From Marinitoga piezophila KA3 (GTDB lineage Bacteria; Thermotogota; Thermotogae; Petrotogales; Petrotogaceae): DNA of 64,000 nucleotides. Below, in pieces: positions 31,501-38,945 of the stretch (position 1 is its first letter; each line of letters starts with the position of its first letter). The stretch is from assembly GCF_000255135.1 (NCBI RefSeq), contig NC_016751.1:310001-374000 (forward strand). Reading direction: 5' to 3'. The notes beneath the pieces are model-generated. The model saw only the letters and a program-made list of their open reading frames with translations. It had not been told where the DNA came from and ran no database searches. The position numbers were made by a program, and so were the translations under genes.

Positions 31501-32563
31501 TGCAGATAAGGTTGGAACAAATGAAATAATAACTAATGCTGCAAATATTACAACAGGTGTAATTCAAGAAGCACATATAAAAGATGCAAGTATTGCAGAA
31601 GCTAAAATAAAAGATGCAGCAATAACAAATGCGAAAATAGCAGATTTGGCTGTAGATGACGCTAAAATAGCAAGTATAGACGCAAGTAAAATAAAAACAG
31701 GATATTTAGATGCAGAGAGAATAGCAGCTGGAACTATAACCGCAGATAAATTAATTATGCAACCTGCTTTTAGCGTTCCTCCTGGAGCAATTGCTTATTT
31801 CACTAACTCTCTTGTAGATGAAATTAATCAAATCACGCCAGTGGGTTATGATGAAGTAAACCTTGCGCCTACAATTACACTAACACCTGATAATGCTCCA
31901 AAAAATAGTATAGTTGCGGATTTGTTAGCAGCAGATAAAGTTTATGCAAATCATATAAGCGTAAATGAACTTTCAGCGCTTACAGCAAATGTAGGAACAT
32001 TAACTGCTGGGGTGTTGCAAAACTCATCAGGAGAAACAAAACTTGACTTAACAAATGGAACATTACAATTAGGATATTCAGGTTCTGATGATTCGAAATA
32101 CTTTAAGTATGATGGCTCAAATATCGAAATAAAAGGAGCAACATTAAGATTAAGTTCAGAATATGGAGAAATAATATTTGAAGATAGTGGGTGGGAAATA
32201 TATGATGGTGCAATCGGAGGTAAAGGTGCTAGTTTATATTTTTATCATGCTGGAAAAAATAGAAGCATAAGGTTTATATCCAATCCAGATTATATGGGTA
32301 TATCTGCAAGTTGGTATTTTTTACAGTTTAAATCACTTGATTTTGTTATTCATGGATATACATGGTATGGAGCAAATTATTATGATTTATTAGCTATTTA
32401 TCAGTCTGCAGAAAATCCTTATTTAAGTAGTTATTTCCCTATAAAAGTTGGACGCATGGACACTGGTGATTTAAATACTTGTCCTGTAGGAACAATTGCA
32501 GAATATAATGGATATTTATATGTTAAAACATCAAATGGTGTAAAAAAAATAGCTACTATCTAA
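28553..32563 (+). CDS. Tail tip/fibre protein with FN3 domains and decapeptide repeats
   Basis: A 1336-residue protein. Residues 1-500 form a hub-like region. Two fibronectin type III domains follow at about 540-632 and 637-728 (ending in NWSS and NWSA motifs). Next come a coiled coil, then a GAIAYWTNSLLDEIN module, about 14 ten-residue repeats of the type GAITADKIAA (about 850-995), a second copy of the module (about 1076), and a C-terminal beta region ending in GTIAEYNGYLYVKTSNGV. This is the architecture of siphovirus tail-tip attachment proteins and is the likely receptor-binding protein. ATG at 28553 is chosen over GTG 28544 for its spacing from AGAGGTG. Confidence 0.8.
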   Translation: MFEPLSIDQSYLQYIRDPTRYKKILFYAKIDGQNWYDLSNYVQKITTTNRIQLLSKPAFDEAKITVANLNNEFTPTQYNDTFDPVNGKINGTVNDNYLNKIWEVKILVRVDNGTSHIDVPIFYGWKLQQGIAEKHKKAEIAIKDLLWITSQKKLEYPLLYTAMKPNEIIADLLTRAGIDSSYHDFQSLTTTFDVFIAGQDKTYWQVIQEIVNATQGRLSVSPEGKVKYRTRIENFTEPATALNIDENNFANYELTKDKKYNRIVVESEGYEIGATNTELLIDTKLQGDNAIISAGKQATFELEYTSDYGKDFDTYVTLTVYEGDTIVEDKGSFQQGDDNGLIRVDELTAYPEKLVLKITNLSSSVDYRIDYVGFKGRPIKKISLDNVVLPNTTNEPDSELKIKSYYSNQSMLSNIADVAQSNSEKEIHFNLRMNEFYPDIYAGNLIDVSLAPKGIANGIFIINKVNHKLTPSKFETVIDITEWKNIAFDINNKIITKSIKSDAVVKPPEQTQIEEIQGQVQALQTQTDEVDNRTSYLDGKAPATPLNLSLTTINENGLSFIKASWDANTESDLIGYEFAWGYDGIHWDNQIISDTLIKIEVTGNKTIYAKVRALDAEGKKSNWSSVKNITSAKDETPPAVPTGLTATGLFQKIQVSWNANSEEDFKEYELQVATDSEFTQNVITIKVSATQFTYAGNTNTTYYFRIRAIDESGNISNWSASVSATTAKVYDEDLESQRLNDAEANIAQNQADINTLNNTTIPNLQTDITNNQNEIDNLNNNVIPDLNDKLSYKALALPAGAIAYWTNSLLDEINNLKPVGYDYVNLDSIIQVVEDNIPNGTITETKIADDSISTPKLKANSISSDKIIAGAITTEKIATGAVTANEIAANSISAIHIQTDAITSDKISAGAITADKIASNAITTDKLDANAVTTDKIAANAITANEIATGAITTEKISAGAVTANEIATGAITADKIAASAITADKVGTNEIITNAANITTGVIQEAHIKDASIAEAKIKDAAITNAKIADLAVDDAKIASIDASKIKTGYLDAERIAAGTITADKLIMQPAFSVPPGAIAYFTNSLVDEINQITPVGYDEVNLAPTITLTPDNAPKNSIVADLLAADKVYANHISVNELSALTANVGTLTAGVLQNSSGETKLDLTNGTLQLGYSGSDDSKYFKYDGSNIEIKGATLRLSSEYGEIIFEDSGWEIYDGAIGGKGASLYFYHAGKNRSIRFISNPDYMGISASWYFLQFKSLDFVIHGYTWYGANYYDLLAIYQSAENPYLSSYFPIKVGRMDTGDLNTCPVGTIAEYNGYLYVKTSNGVKKIATI
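31090..31545 (+). repeat. Decapeptide (30-bp) repeat array in the tail fibre gene
   Basis: About 14 units of ten residues with the pattern [GN]-A-[IV]-T-[AT]-[DN]-[KE]-I-A-[AST]. The units are near-identical in places at DNA level (several GCAATTAC-type junctions), so the array could gain or lose units by recombination. Confidence 0.75.
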
Positions 32564-32574
32564 TTAGGAGGTGT

Positions 32575-32739
32575 ATGATGACGAAAAAAGAAAAAATACA
32601 ATTAAAGTTCATGAATATAAATATGTTTATAGAAGATATTATCGAGTATATAAATGAACTTATAAGTGAAAACGAAAAATTAAAAAACGAAATTTCAAAG
32701 TTAAAGCAAGAATTTCAAAAGAAAACTAATGAAAAATAG
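32575..32739 (+). CDS. Small coiled-coil protein (54 aa) after the tail fibre gene
   Basis: A 54-residue frame from ATG 32575 (a second ATG follows at 32578) to TAG at 32737-32739, with AGGAGGTG at 32565-32572. The sequence is highly charged and heptad-like (ISENEKLKNEISKLKQEF), so it is probably a short coiled coil. A terminator begins at its stop codon. Function unknown. The strong ribosome site and tight fit between fibre gene and terminator support it. Confidence 0.6.
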   Translation: MMTKKEKIQLKFMNINMFIEDIIEYINELISENEKLKNEISKLKQEFQKKTNEK

Positions 32740-32761
32740 AACCCTTCGGGGTTCTTTTTTT
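32738..32761 (+). terminator. Terminator with UUCG tetraloop
   Basis: AGAACCC (32738-32744), loop TTCG, GGGTTCT (32749-32755), then a run of T. The C(UUCG)G loop is exceptionally stable, which suits a thermophile. Confidence 0.9.
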
Positions 32762-32786
32762 ATTGTTCATGTTTGGAGGTGGAATT

Positions 32787-33554
32787 TTGGAAGTAGCAAC
32801 ATACGAATTTGAAACAGATTATATTGACATTTTGCCAATAGGAGATTTACATTTAGGAAGTGAAACTTCAGATTTTAACAAAATAATTAAAGCATTAGAG
32901 CAAGAAAAGAATGCAAAAATAATTTTTCTTGGTGATTTAATTGACAATGCTATTGCAAATTCTTTGGGTGATGTGTATTCACAAAGAGATAACCCACATG
33001 AAACTATCCAACAGGTAAATGCATTATTTAATGCTTTTAGAGAAAGAATTTTGGGAGTTGTTGGTGGTAATCACGAAAGGCGAACATGGAGAAAAGTGGG
33101 AGTTGATCCAATTGCATTATTATGTGAAGAAAAAGGTATTCCATATAGCGATGATCTTATGGTTGTTGATATTAATTTAAAACAAAAAGGGAAAAAACTT
33201 AGAGGAAGCAAGAATAGAATAAACTACAAAATAGCCTGTCATCATGGTTCAAGCGGTGGAAGATTTCCAGAAAGAAGCATGAGACAGCATAGATATTTTT
33301 TTGATGTTATTACTGGCATTGATATTTATTTAGCTGGTCATACACATATTCCAGAAATGCATAAGTTTTCCATTTTTGAGTATGATTCCAAGAACAAAAA
33401 GATACGAAAAAAAGACGTGGTGGGTGTAACTGTTCCAGCATGGAATGATGAAAAATATGCGGTGCAGAAATTACTTGCACCAACAGCAAGAGGAATATTT
33501 AGAATACGTCTTTATACAGAAAAAAATCATAAAGTTGAAGTTTTGGCGAGGTGA
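32787..33554 (+). CDS. Calcineurin-like metallophosphoesterase
   Basis: A 255-residue protein with the full metallophosphoesterase motif set: GDLHLG (residues about 19-24), FLGDLID, VVGGNHERR, ACHHG and AGHTH. TTG at 32787 is chosen because GGAGGTGG (32775-32782) lies just upstream; ATG codons further upstream sit inside or ahead of that site. The substrate is unknown (DNA, RNA, cyclic nucleotide and protein are all possible). It is placed between the tail fibre and lysis genes. Confidence 0.8.
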   Translation: MEVATYEFETDYIDILPIGDLHLGSETSDFNKIIKALEQEKNAKIIFLGDLIDNAIANSLGDVYSQRDNPHETIQQVNALFNAFRERILGVVGGNHERRTWRKVGVDPIALLCEEKGIPYSDDLMVVDINLKQKGKKLRGSKNRINYKIACHHGSSGGRFPERSMRQHRYFFDVITGIDIYLAGHTHIPEMHKFSIFEYDSKNKKIRKKDVVGVTVPAWNDEKYAVQKLLAPTARGIFRIRLYTEKNHKVEVLAR

Positions 33555-33558
33555 AAAC

Positions 33559-33819
33559 ATGGACTATGAAAAAGAAATTGGGGATTTAAAATTAAAAAAC
33601 GTTGAGCATAATGTTATTTTGCTTCAACTTAAAGAAGAAATCGAAAATCTCACTCAAAAAATAGATAAACTAAATGAAGAACTTCATAATGGTTTAATCT
33701 CAAAAAAAGTGAATGAAGCCCTTGAACGAAGAGCTGGAAAATGGTTATTAGGTGCAATAGGTAGTGCGTTAGGAACAGGAATTATAGGCTTTTTAATTGG
33801 AAAGTTCTTTGGAGGTTGA
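33559..33819 (+). CDS. XhlA-like membrane-anchored coiled-coil protein
   Basis: An 86-residue protein with an N-terminal coiled coil (residues about 5-55) and one C-terminal hydrophobic segment (LLGAIGSALGTGIIGFLIGK). This is the layout of haemolysin XhlA-type proteins in phage lysis cassettes. ATG at 33559 follows GAGGTGAAAAC. It sits directly before the probable hydrolase and holin genes. Confidence 0.65.
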   Translation: MDYEKEIGDLKLKNVEHNVILLQLKEEIENLTQKIDKLNEELHNGLISKKVNEALERRAGKWLLGAIGSALGTGIIGFLIGKFFGG

Positions 33820-33823
33820 GAAT

Positions 33824-34201
33824 ATGGATTGGGAAGATTATAGAGCAAAGCTTGCTATTGCAGTTATGGGAGAGTGTGAGAATTGTAGCGCATTTGAAAA
33901 ATTCCTTGTTGCTTGTGTTGGTTGGAATAGATGGTTACATCAAAAAAAATATAAATTCAATCCTTTAGAAAAAGATTTTCTTGGATACAATAGGAAAATA
34001 GTTATAAACAATGTGTCAAGAGATGCAATGGAAGAAAGTATCAAAGCTGTGGATAGAGCATTTATTGAATTAAGATCAAGTCCAGTATATCGTGATCTGT
34101 TCTTTTTCAATTTAACAGGGAAAAAACCGAGTACAATTTTTAAGGTTGAAGCTGCAAAATTTGAAGGAGTGAAGCATACATTCTTCAAAATTATTGAGTA
34201 A
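33824..34201 (+). CDS. Probable endolysin (SleB/cell-wall-hydrolase-like)
   Basis: A 125-residue protein. The segment AIAVMGECENCSAFEKFLVACVGWNRW resembles the E-x-x-x(n)-N-R core of SleB/Hydrolase_2 peptidoglycan hydrolases, and the C-terminal VKHTFFKI fits the family's H-x-F end. The glutamate near residue 17 would be catalytic. It has no signal peptide, so it would need the holin to reach the wall. The similarity is weak and the call relies partly on its place in the lysis cassette. ATG 33824 follows GGAGGTTGAGA. Confidence 0.5.
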   Translation: MDWEDYRAKLAIAVMGECENCSAFEKFLVACVGWNRWLHQKKYKFNPLEKDFLGYNRKIVINNVSRDAMEESIKAVDRAFIELRSSPVYRDLFFFNLTGKKPSTIFKVEAAKFEGVKHTFFKIIE

Positions 34202-34243
34202 TATTCAAGAAAATAAACTAAAATATAACCTTAAAAAGATATA

Positions 34244-34267
34244 GCACCTATAAAGGTGTTATTTTTT
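34244..34267 (+). terminator. Terminator-like hairpin inside the lysis cassette
   Basis: GCACCT (34244-34249) and AGGTGT (34254-34259) with loop ATAA, followed by ATTTTTTT. A second inverted repeat, GCGCTAA (34304-34310) with TTAGCGC (34323-34329), follows before the holin gene and may be regulatory. Confidence 0.65.
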
Positions 34268-34369
34268 TATTTATATATAAACAATCATAAAAGTATAAAA
34301 ACAGCGCTAATATCTTCGAATTTTAGCGCGTGTAATCCTTTTATAGAAAACTTTTCGGGAGGTGTTATT

Positions 34370-34699
34370 GTGGAAGAAGTTTTATTAAAAACTATTGTGT
34401 ATGTAGCTGTTGGTGTTGTGTATATCCTTGTAAATTCGTTATTGAAATCCAAAAAACTTGAAAGCGAAGTTAAAACTATAAGGAAGGTAATAAAACATGC
34501 AGTTGAATATGTAGAGCAAGTATCGAAAATTGAAGACTTACACGGAAATCAAAAAAAGCAATATGCAAAAACTGTTGCTAAAAACATGCTGAAAGATTTA
34601 CACATTAACGTTTCTGATGGAATAATAGACACAATAATTGAAAGCATGGTCTTTTATATGAATTTAGAGAAAGGAGATGAAAGTAATGAACTTGAATGA
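34370..34699 (+). CDS. Phage holin, LLH type
   Basis: A 109-residue protein with one N-terminal membrane segment (TIVYVAVGVVYILVNSLL) followed by an amphipathic helical region containing VIKHAVEYVEQV and GIIDTIIESMVF, the pattern of LLH-family holins. GTG start at 34370 with GGGAGGTG just upstream. Holins open the inner membrane at the end of infection and let the hydrolase through. Confidence 0.75.
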   Translation: MEEVLLKTIVYVAVGVVYILVNSLLKSKKLESEVKTIRKVIKHAVEYVEQVSKIEDLHGNQKKQYAKTVAKNMLKDLHINVSDGIIDTIIESMVFYMNLEKGDESNELE

Positions 34700-34985
34700 T
34701 TTGAAACTTTGGTTAGTAATTGCAGCTGGAATTATTGCTCTTATTTTGCCTTTCGCTATAACAGAATTACAACACTCAGAACAAAGTAAAGTAGTTGTGG
34801 AACAATACTTAAATCAAGAAGAAGATACTACAATTGACGTATATGTTTATTCTGATTCTTGGGAAGAAGCAAAACAAATTCTAGCGATGAAGTATCCAGG
34901 ATACATCGTTGAGGAATATGTATATATAGATAATAAAAAATCTTTCTTAGTAAGACTTAAAAAAATTGAGAAGGTGAGAAAATGA
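34686..34985 (+). CDS. Single-span membrane protein of the lysis cassette
   Basis: A 99-residue protein with a membrane segment at residues about 8-27 (WLVIAAGIIALILPFAITEL) and an acidic, soluble C-terminal domain. It overlaps the holin gene by 14 bases. ATG 34686 is preferred to 34677 because AAAGGAG is ten bases upstream. It could be a second holin, an antiholin or a spanin-like protein; Thermotogae have an outer envelope, so a spanin role is possible but unproven. Confidence 0.5.
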   Translation: MNLNDLKLWLVIAAGIIALILPFAITELQHSEQSKVVVEQYLNQEEDTTIDVYVYSDSWEEAKQILAMKYPGYIVEEYVYIDNKKSFLVRLKKIEKVRK

Positions 34986-35545
34986 AATTAGAAATTGGGG
35001 ATATTCTACTACTTCCTACAGAAAGTGTTGAAACCTTCAAAATAATCGCCTCTCTTTTGGGGCAGAACACAGCAAAATTAATAAAAAATTTAACGGATCA
35101 GGATTATCTTCACGCTGAGATGTACATTGGAAATGGATATATTATGGCAAGCTGGCTGAATGGAGTTCATATTGCAAAATATCCGATTTCAGTACTTTCA
35201 AAATTTGATGTTTTTAGACATAGGAATAAGAGAGTTAAAGCAGTAATTAGAGAAAGAATCAAAGATGATTTGAAAGCTTTTATAAATGGAGAAACAACAA
35301 AATACATTAATAAGCCTTATGATCTACAAAGCTTAATTTTAAATAGCATTTCTGAAATAGTAGGAATAGTTGCAAATGAAGAAGATTTTGAAAATAGTTT
35401 GAATTTCGATAATCCACATGCTTATATATGTTCTGAAATGATTGCAAGAATATATGCAGATGTTGGAGTTAAGATAAAAGATAATCTTGAATTTATAAGC
35501 CCAGATGATATTGCTAAAAGTCCGGAATTTATAAAAGTGATATAA
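34982..35545 (+). CDS. NlpC/P60-superfamily (YiiX-like) protein
   Basis: A 187-residue protein with LEIGDILLLP at the N-terminus, the HAEMYIGNGYIMAS segment (likely catalytic His near residue 44) and YICSEMIARIYADVGV (likely catalytic Cys near residue 150). The order His before Cys indicates a circularly permuted papain-like fold of the YiiX/YebB type. It may cut peptidoglycan peptides or lipid-linked amides. It is the last phage gene and overlaps the previous one (ATGA). Confidence 0.7.
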   Translation: MKLEIGDILLLPTESVETFKIIASLLGQNTAKLIKNLTDQDYLHAEMYIGNGYIMASWLNGVHIAKYPISVLSKFDVFRHRNKRVKAVIRERIKDDLKAFINGETTKYINKPYDLQSLILNSISEIVGIVANEEDFENSLNFDNPHAYICSEMIARIYADVGVKIKDNLEFISPDDIAKSPEFIKVI

Positions 35546-35551
35546 AAACAA

Positions 35552-35580
35552 AATCTGCCCTCGATCTATGAGGGCAGATT
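35552..35580 (+). terminator. Terminator-like 11-bp hairpin at the end of the phage genes
   Basis: AATCTGCCCTC (35552-35562) and GAGGGCAGATT (35570-35580) with a seven-base loop. It lacks a long T-run on either side but the perfect 11-bp stem directly after the last late gene points to transcript termination or processing. Confidence 0.65.
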
Positions 35581-35609
35581 GTTCAGTAAGTGGTTCTACT
35601 GATATTGAC

Positions 35610-35684
35610 TGGTAGCCCCACGGGGAATCGAACCCCGACTCTCGGACTGAGAATCCGATGGACTAGCCGTTATCCTATGGGGCC
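35610..35684 (-). tRNA. tRNA-Glu (anticodon CTC), probable prophage attachment site
   Basis: On the minus strand: acceptor GGCCCCA/TGGGGCT, anticodon stem TCGGA/TCCGA with loop TTCTCAG (anticodon CTC), T arm CGGGG/CCCCG, and an encoded CCA at 35612-35610. Its 3' end faces the phage genes, only 65 bases from the last one. Prophages commonly integrate at the 3' end of a tRNA gene. The other attachment site is outside the window. Confidence 0.9.
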
Positions 35685-35699
35685 ATAAATTGCAATCCT

Positions 35700-35728
35700 A
35701 TTATACCATAAAATTTTATATTTGTAAA
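35700..35728 (-). promoter_or_regulatory. Promoter of tRNA-Glu(CTC)
   Basis: On the minus strand: TTTACA (35728-35723), a 17-bp spacer and TATAAT (35705-35700), placed 16 bases before the tRNA 5' end. Confidence 0.8.
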
Positions 35729-35730
35729 TA

Positions 35731-36588
35731 TCATAAAGAACCTTGATCTTTAAAAATTGCTAAAAAGGTTAATAATAATATTTTTATATCGAGTAACAAA
35801 CTTTTATTTTTTACATAATAAAGATCATATTCTGTTTTTATTTTATAATCCTCCAGGTTTGTTGTATATTTAAATTTAACCTGAGCCCAGCCTGTAATAC
35901 CAGGATTTACCAAAAGACGATAATTATAAAATTCTATATTTTCCATGCACATATCATGAAATGAAATCATTTCCGGTCTTGGACCTATAAAGTTCATATT
36001 TCCTTTTAATACATTAAAAAATTGCGGCAATTCGTCAAGCCTTGTTTTTCTTAAAAACTTACAGAATTTATTAATATGATTATTGTGTATTGTTCTAAAT
36101 TTATACATCAAAAATTTTTTTTCATTTTTCCCAACTCGAGTTTGTTTGAATATTACAGGTTTCCCTAACATAAAATAGTTTATGGTATATATTACTATTA
36201 ATAATGGTGAAGCAATAATTAAAAATAATAAAGTTATAATTATATCAAGAAATCTATTTTCACTTTTTTCAATAAAAAATTCAGAATAATAATATTTGAA
36301 TTTTTTTAATACAATTAAAGGAATTCTCTGTAAATATTTTTCAGCAATTTCAGGTAATATTTCTATAATATAACCATTCTTTTGTGCATCTTCTAACTCT
36401 TTTTTTATATAATGTTCCAGTGAAGGATCGGCAATTAAAATCCTATCAAAATACTTTAGGTTTTCTTTAAACGAGGTCGGATTCGGATTTAAATATCCGC
36501 CAAATTGCATTTTATTATTTGTTTTTAGTGTTATTTCATCTAATATTTTTTGAAAATCTTCCTTTTTACCAATTACAAGATATTTCAT
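35731..36588 (-). CDS. Polyprenyl-phosphate sugar-1-phosphate transferase (WcaJ/PssY-like)
   Basis: A 285-residue protein. One hydrophobic segment lies near residues 112-135 (IIITLLFLIIASPLLIVIYT). The catalytic domain has KQTRVGKNEKKF, YKFRT, FLRKTRLDELPQFFNVLKGNM, GPRPEM and GITGWAQV. This is the bacterial sugar transferase family that moves a sugar phosphate to undecaprenyl phosphate to begin a surface polysaccharide. It is shorter than the large WcaJ forms and keeps a small N-terminal domain. The gene stands alone next to the prophage. Confidence 0.85.
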   Translation of the reverse strand: MKYLVIGKKEDFQKILDEITLKTNNKMQFGGYLNPNPTSFKENLKYFDRILIADPSLEHYIKKELEDAQKNGYIIEILPEIAEKYLQRIPLIVLKKFKYYYSEFFIEKSENRFLDIIITLLFLIIASPLLIVIYTINYFMLGKPVIFKQTRVGKNEKKFLMYKFRTIHNNHINKFCKFLRKTRLDELPQFFNVLKGNMNFIGPRPEMISFHDMCMENIEFYNYRLLVNPGITGWAQVKFKYTTNLEDYKIKTEYDLYYVKNKSLLLDIKILLLTFLAIFKDQGSL

Positions 36589-36654
36589 TTTAATCGCTCC
36601 TGAATTTACATTAAATAGGCTTCAATAAATATTTCATCGTAGTTTTAAATAATC

Positions 36655-37176
36655 CTAAATATTTAATAACCATTCAATAGATTCATCAGACAAATTTTGT
36701 TTTAATGTGTTTAAAACACCAAGTTGTTCAAAATGATTTATTAAAAATGTGCTATATTCCAATACATTAAAGAAATCAGATTGCTGGATATTTTTTCTTC
36801 TATATTCCAAAATCAATTCATCCATATCATCAATTACAAATTTCAAATCTCTTTTTATAATAATATCCAATTCTAAATCTATAAATTCAATACTGTTATT
36901 TTTTGATGAATATTTACCGAAGTCAATGTAAATCAAATAATCTTTAAGAGGTGAATTAAAAGCTGTTTTAAATGTGGTAAGCATTATTAATTTTTCAGGT
37001 ATAACTAATCTTTTAATTTTTTCTATGGAATTATGATTATCAAGTGTTATCCACTTTCTTTCTATACCATAATAATTATCAAATTCCATTATTTCATCAA
37101 TATTAACCTCTACTTTTCTTGTAGGTGAAACAAGAGTTTCTTTTTTTTCATTTAAATAGAAAATATAATCTTTCAT
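36655..37176 (-). CDS. DUF402-family protein (putative nucleotide phosphatase type)
   Basis: A 173-residue protein. The segments LIYIDFGKYS and FIDLELDIIIKRDLKFVIDDMDELI fit DUF402, whose conserved D-x-E-x-D and D-x-D-E motifs bind metal; some members hydrolyse nucleoside diphosphates. The second ATG (37176) is preferred because GGGAG stands eight bases upstream of it; the first, at 37182, is too close. A good promoter lies at 37222-37250. Confidence 0.65.
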   Translation of the reverse strand: MKDYIFYLNEKKETLVSPTRKVEVNIDEIMEFDNYYGIERKWITLDNHNSIEKIKRLVIPEKLIMLTTFKTAFNSPLKDYLIYIDFGKYSSKNNSIEFIDLELDIIIKRDLKFVIDDMDELILEYRRKNIQQSDFFNVLEYSTFLINHFEQLGVLNTLKQNLSDESIEWLLNI

Positions 37177-37221
37177 TTTCATCTCTCCCTCTTAAACTAA
37201 AGTAAAATTAAGGTTAAATTT

Positions 37222-37250
37222 ATTATAACATAAATGATTACAATCGTCAA
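37222..37250 (-). promoter_or_regulatory. Promoter of the DUF402 gene
   Basis: On the minus strand: TTGACG (37250-37245), a 17-bp spacer and TATAAT (37227-37222). Confidence 0.8.
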
Positions 37251-37333
37251 ATTTTTGAATTCATTACAATGATTTCTAAAATTAAAGAAAATGAGGTAAA
37301 ATATAAATAATCTACGGATGTTGGAGGTGCCAT

Positions 37334-38944
37334 ATGATTCATTCATTATCAATAAAAAATTTTGGATTATTTAAAGATATTTCTGTTGATTTCTCCGAAG
37401 GGTTAAATGTTATAACCGGAGAATCTGGTGCTGGAAAATCCATGTTTATTAAAGCCCTAATATCATTATTAAGTGGTAATATACCAAAAAACTTGAGAGG
37501 AGAAAATGGATCTATTTCAGCTTTTATTACTGTTTCTGATGAAATAAAAAAAGAAATTGAAGATTTTTTAAATTTAGAAAATGACGAGATTATTTTAAAT
37601 GTAAATTTCACCGAAAAAAGAGCTGTCTTTAGAGCTAATGGAACTATTATCCCAAAAAGTTTTTTAGAAAAAATTGGTTCATATGTTATGGAAGTTCATA
37701 CTCAAGATTCCCAAGTATTATTAAGGACACCTTCATATCACAATTTATTGGCATATAATATACTAAAAAAGGAATTGAATTCTCTTATTGAAAAATATAA
37801 TTTAAAATTTAAAGAATATACTACTTTAAAAAACAAAATGAGTAAAATTCCTGATGATCCTTCTGAAATTTATAGAAAAATTGATATATTAAAATACCAA
37901 ATTGACGAAATAAAAAGCATTTCCCCAGAAGAAGATGAAGATGAAAAATTACGTGAAGAATATAAGAAATTAAGCAATATAGAAGAAATCAAGAATAAAC
38001 TTTCGAAAACATTAGCTTTATTAAAAGATGAAGAAGAAAACATAGATGTTTTAATTGGAGAAGTTGTTGATGATTTATCTGATATTTCTGAATATGGATA
38101 TTCTTCAGAACTCGATATTGCCGTTTCAATTCAGGATTTAATAAACGAATTATACAGTGAAGTTGAAAATAAATTATACGAAATTGAAAGTGACCCGGAA
38201 AAATTTGAAGAAATATCAAATAGATTAAGCGAAATCAATAATTTAAAAAGAAAATATGGGCCTACTCTTGAGGATGTCTTTGAACATTATAATTCATTTA
38301 AAAAAGAATTAGATGATCTTCTTTCATTGGAAAAGCTTATAAATGAATTAAAACCAACTATGGACAAAATAAAAAAAGAGTTATTCAAAATTGGTGAAGA
38401 AATAAAGATTCAGGGGGAAAAGGTTCTTAAAAAAATCGAAAAATCCATTAAAACAGAACTCAAAAATTTAAATATGGAACATACAGAAATTAAGTTTGAA
38501 TTTTCAAAATTAGAAGAACCTTCAAGATATGGAACATATAGTATAAGATTAAAAGCTAAAACTACTAAACAATCGCCATTATTACCCATTGAAAAAATTG
38601 CTTCAGGCGGTGAACTCTCAAGGATTGTTTTAGCTATAGAAAAGGCGCTTGGAGATATGCATATTGTCGAAACAATGCTTTTTGATGAAATTGATTCTGG
38701 TGTTGGTCAGAGAATGGCTGATATTATAGGTAAAAAATTGAAGGATTTTTCTAAAAACAAACAATTAATTGTAATAACACATATGCCTCAGGTTGCCAAT
38801 TATGCGGATAAACATTTTAAGATTTACAAATACGAAGAGGATGGAATAACCTTCTCAAACTTAAAGGAATTAAACAAAGATGAAAGAATAGAAGAGATAA
38901 AAGAAATGTATGGTGAAATAGTATTTGAAAAAGAGGTGGAATAA
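37334..38944 (+). CDS. recN: DNA repair protein RecN
   Basis: A 536-residue SMC-like ATPase. Walker A GESGAGKS is near residue 32, a coiled coil covers about 150-360, and the C-terminal half has the signature IASGGELSRIVLAIEKAL and Walker B MLFDEIDSGVGQRMADIIGKKL. It is slightly shorter than typical RecN (about 550-570). RecN acts at double-strand breaks. GGAGGTG precedes the ATG. HEAT-repeat gene and murB follow closely, suggesting one operon. Confidence 0.92.
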   Translation: MIHSLSIKNFGLFKDISVDFSEGLNVITGESGAGKSMFIKALISLLSGNIPKNLRGENGSISAFITVSDEIKKEIEDFLNLENDEIILNVNFTEKRAVFRANGTIIPKSFLEKIGSYVMEVHTQDSQVLLRTPSYHNLLAYNILKKELNSLIEKYNLKFKEYTTLKNKMSKIPDDPSEIYRKIDILKYQIDEIKSISPEEDEDEKLREEYKKLSNIEEIKNKLSKTLALLKDEEENIDVLIGEVVDDLSDISEYGYSSELDIAVSIQDLINELYSEVENKLYEIESDPEKFEEISNRLSEINNLKRKYGPTLEDVFEHYNSFKKELDDLLSLEKLINELKPTMDKIKKELFKIGEEIKIQGEKVLKKIEKSIKTELKNLNMEHTEIKFEFSKLEEPSRYGTYSIRLKAKTTKQSPLLPIEKIASGGELSRIVLAIEKALGDMHIVETMLFDEIDSGVGQRMADIIGKKLKDFSKNKQLIVITHMPQVANYADKHFKIYKYEEDGITFSNLKELNKDERIEEIKEMYGEIVFEKEVE

Positions 38945-38945
38945 T

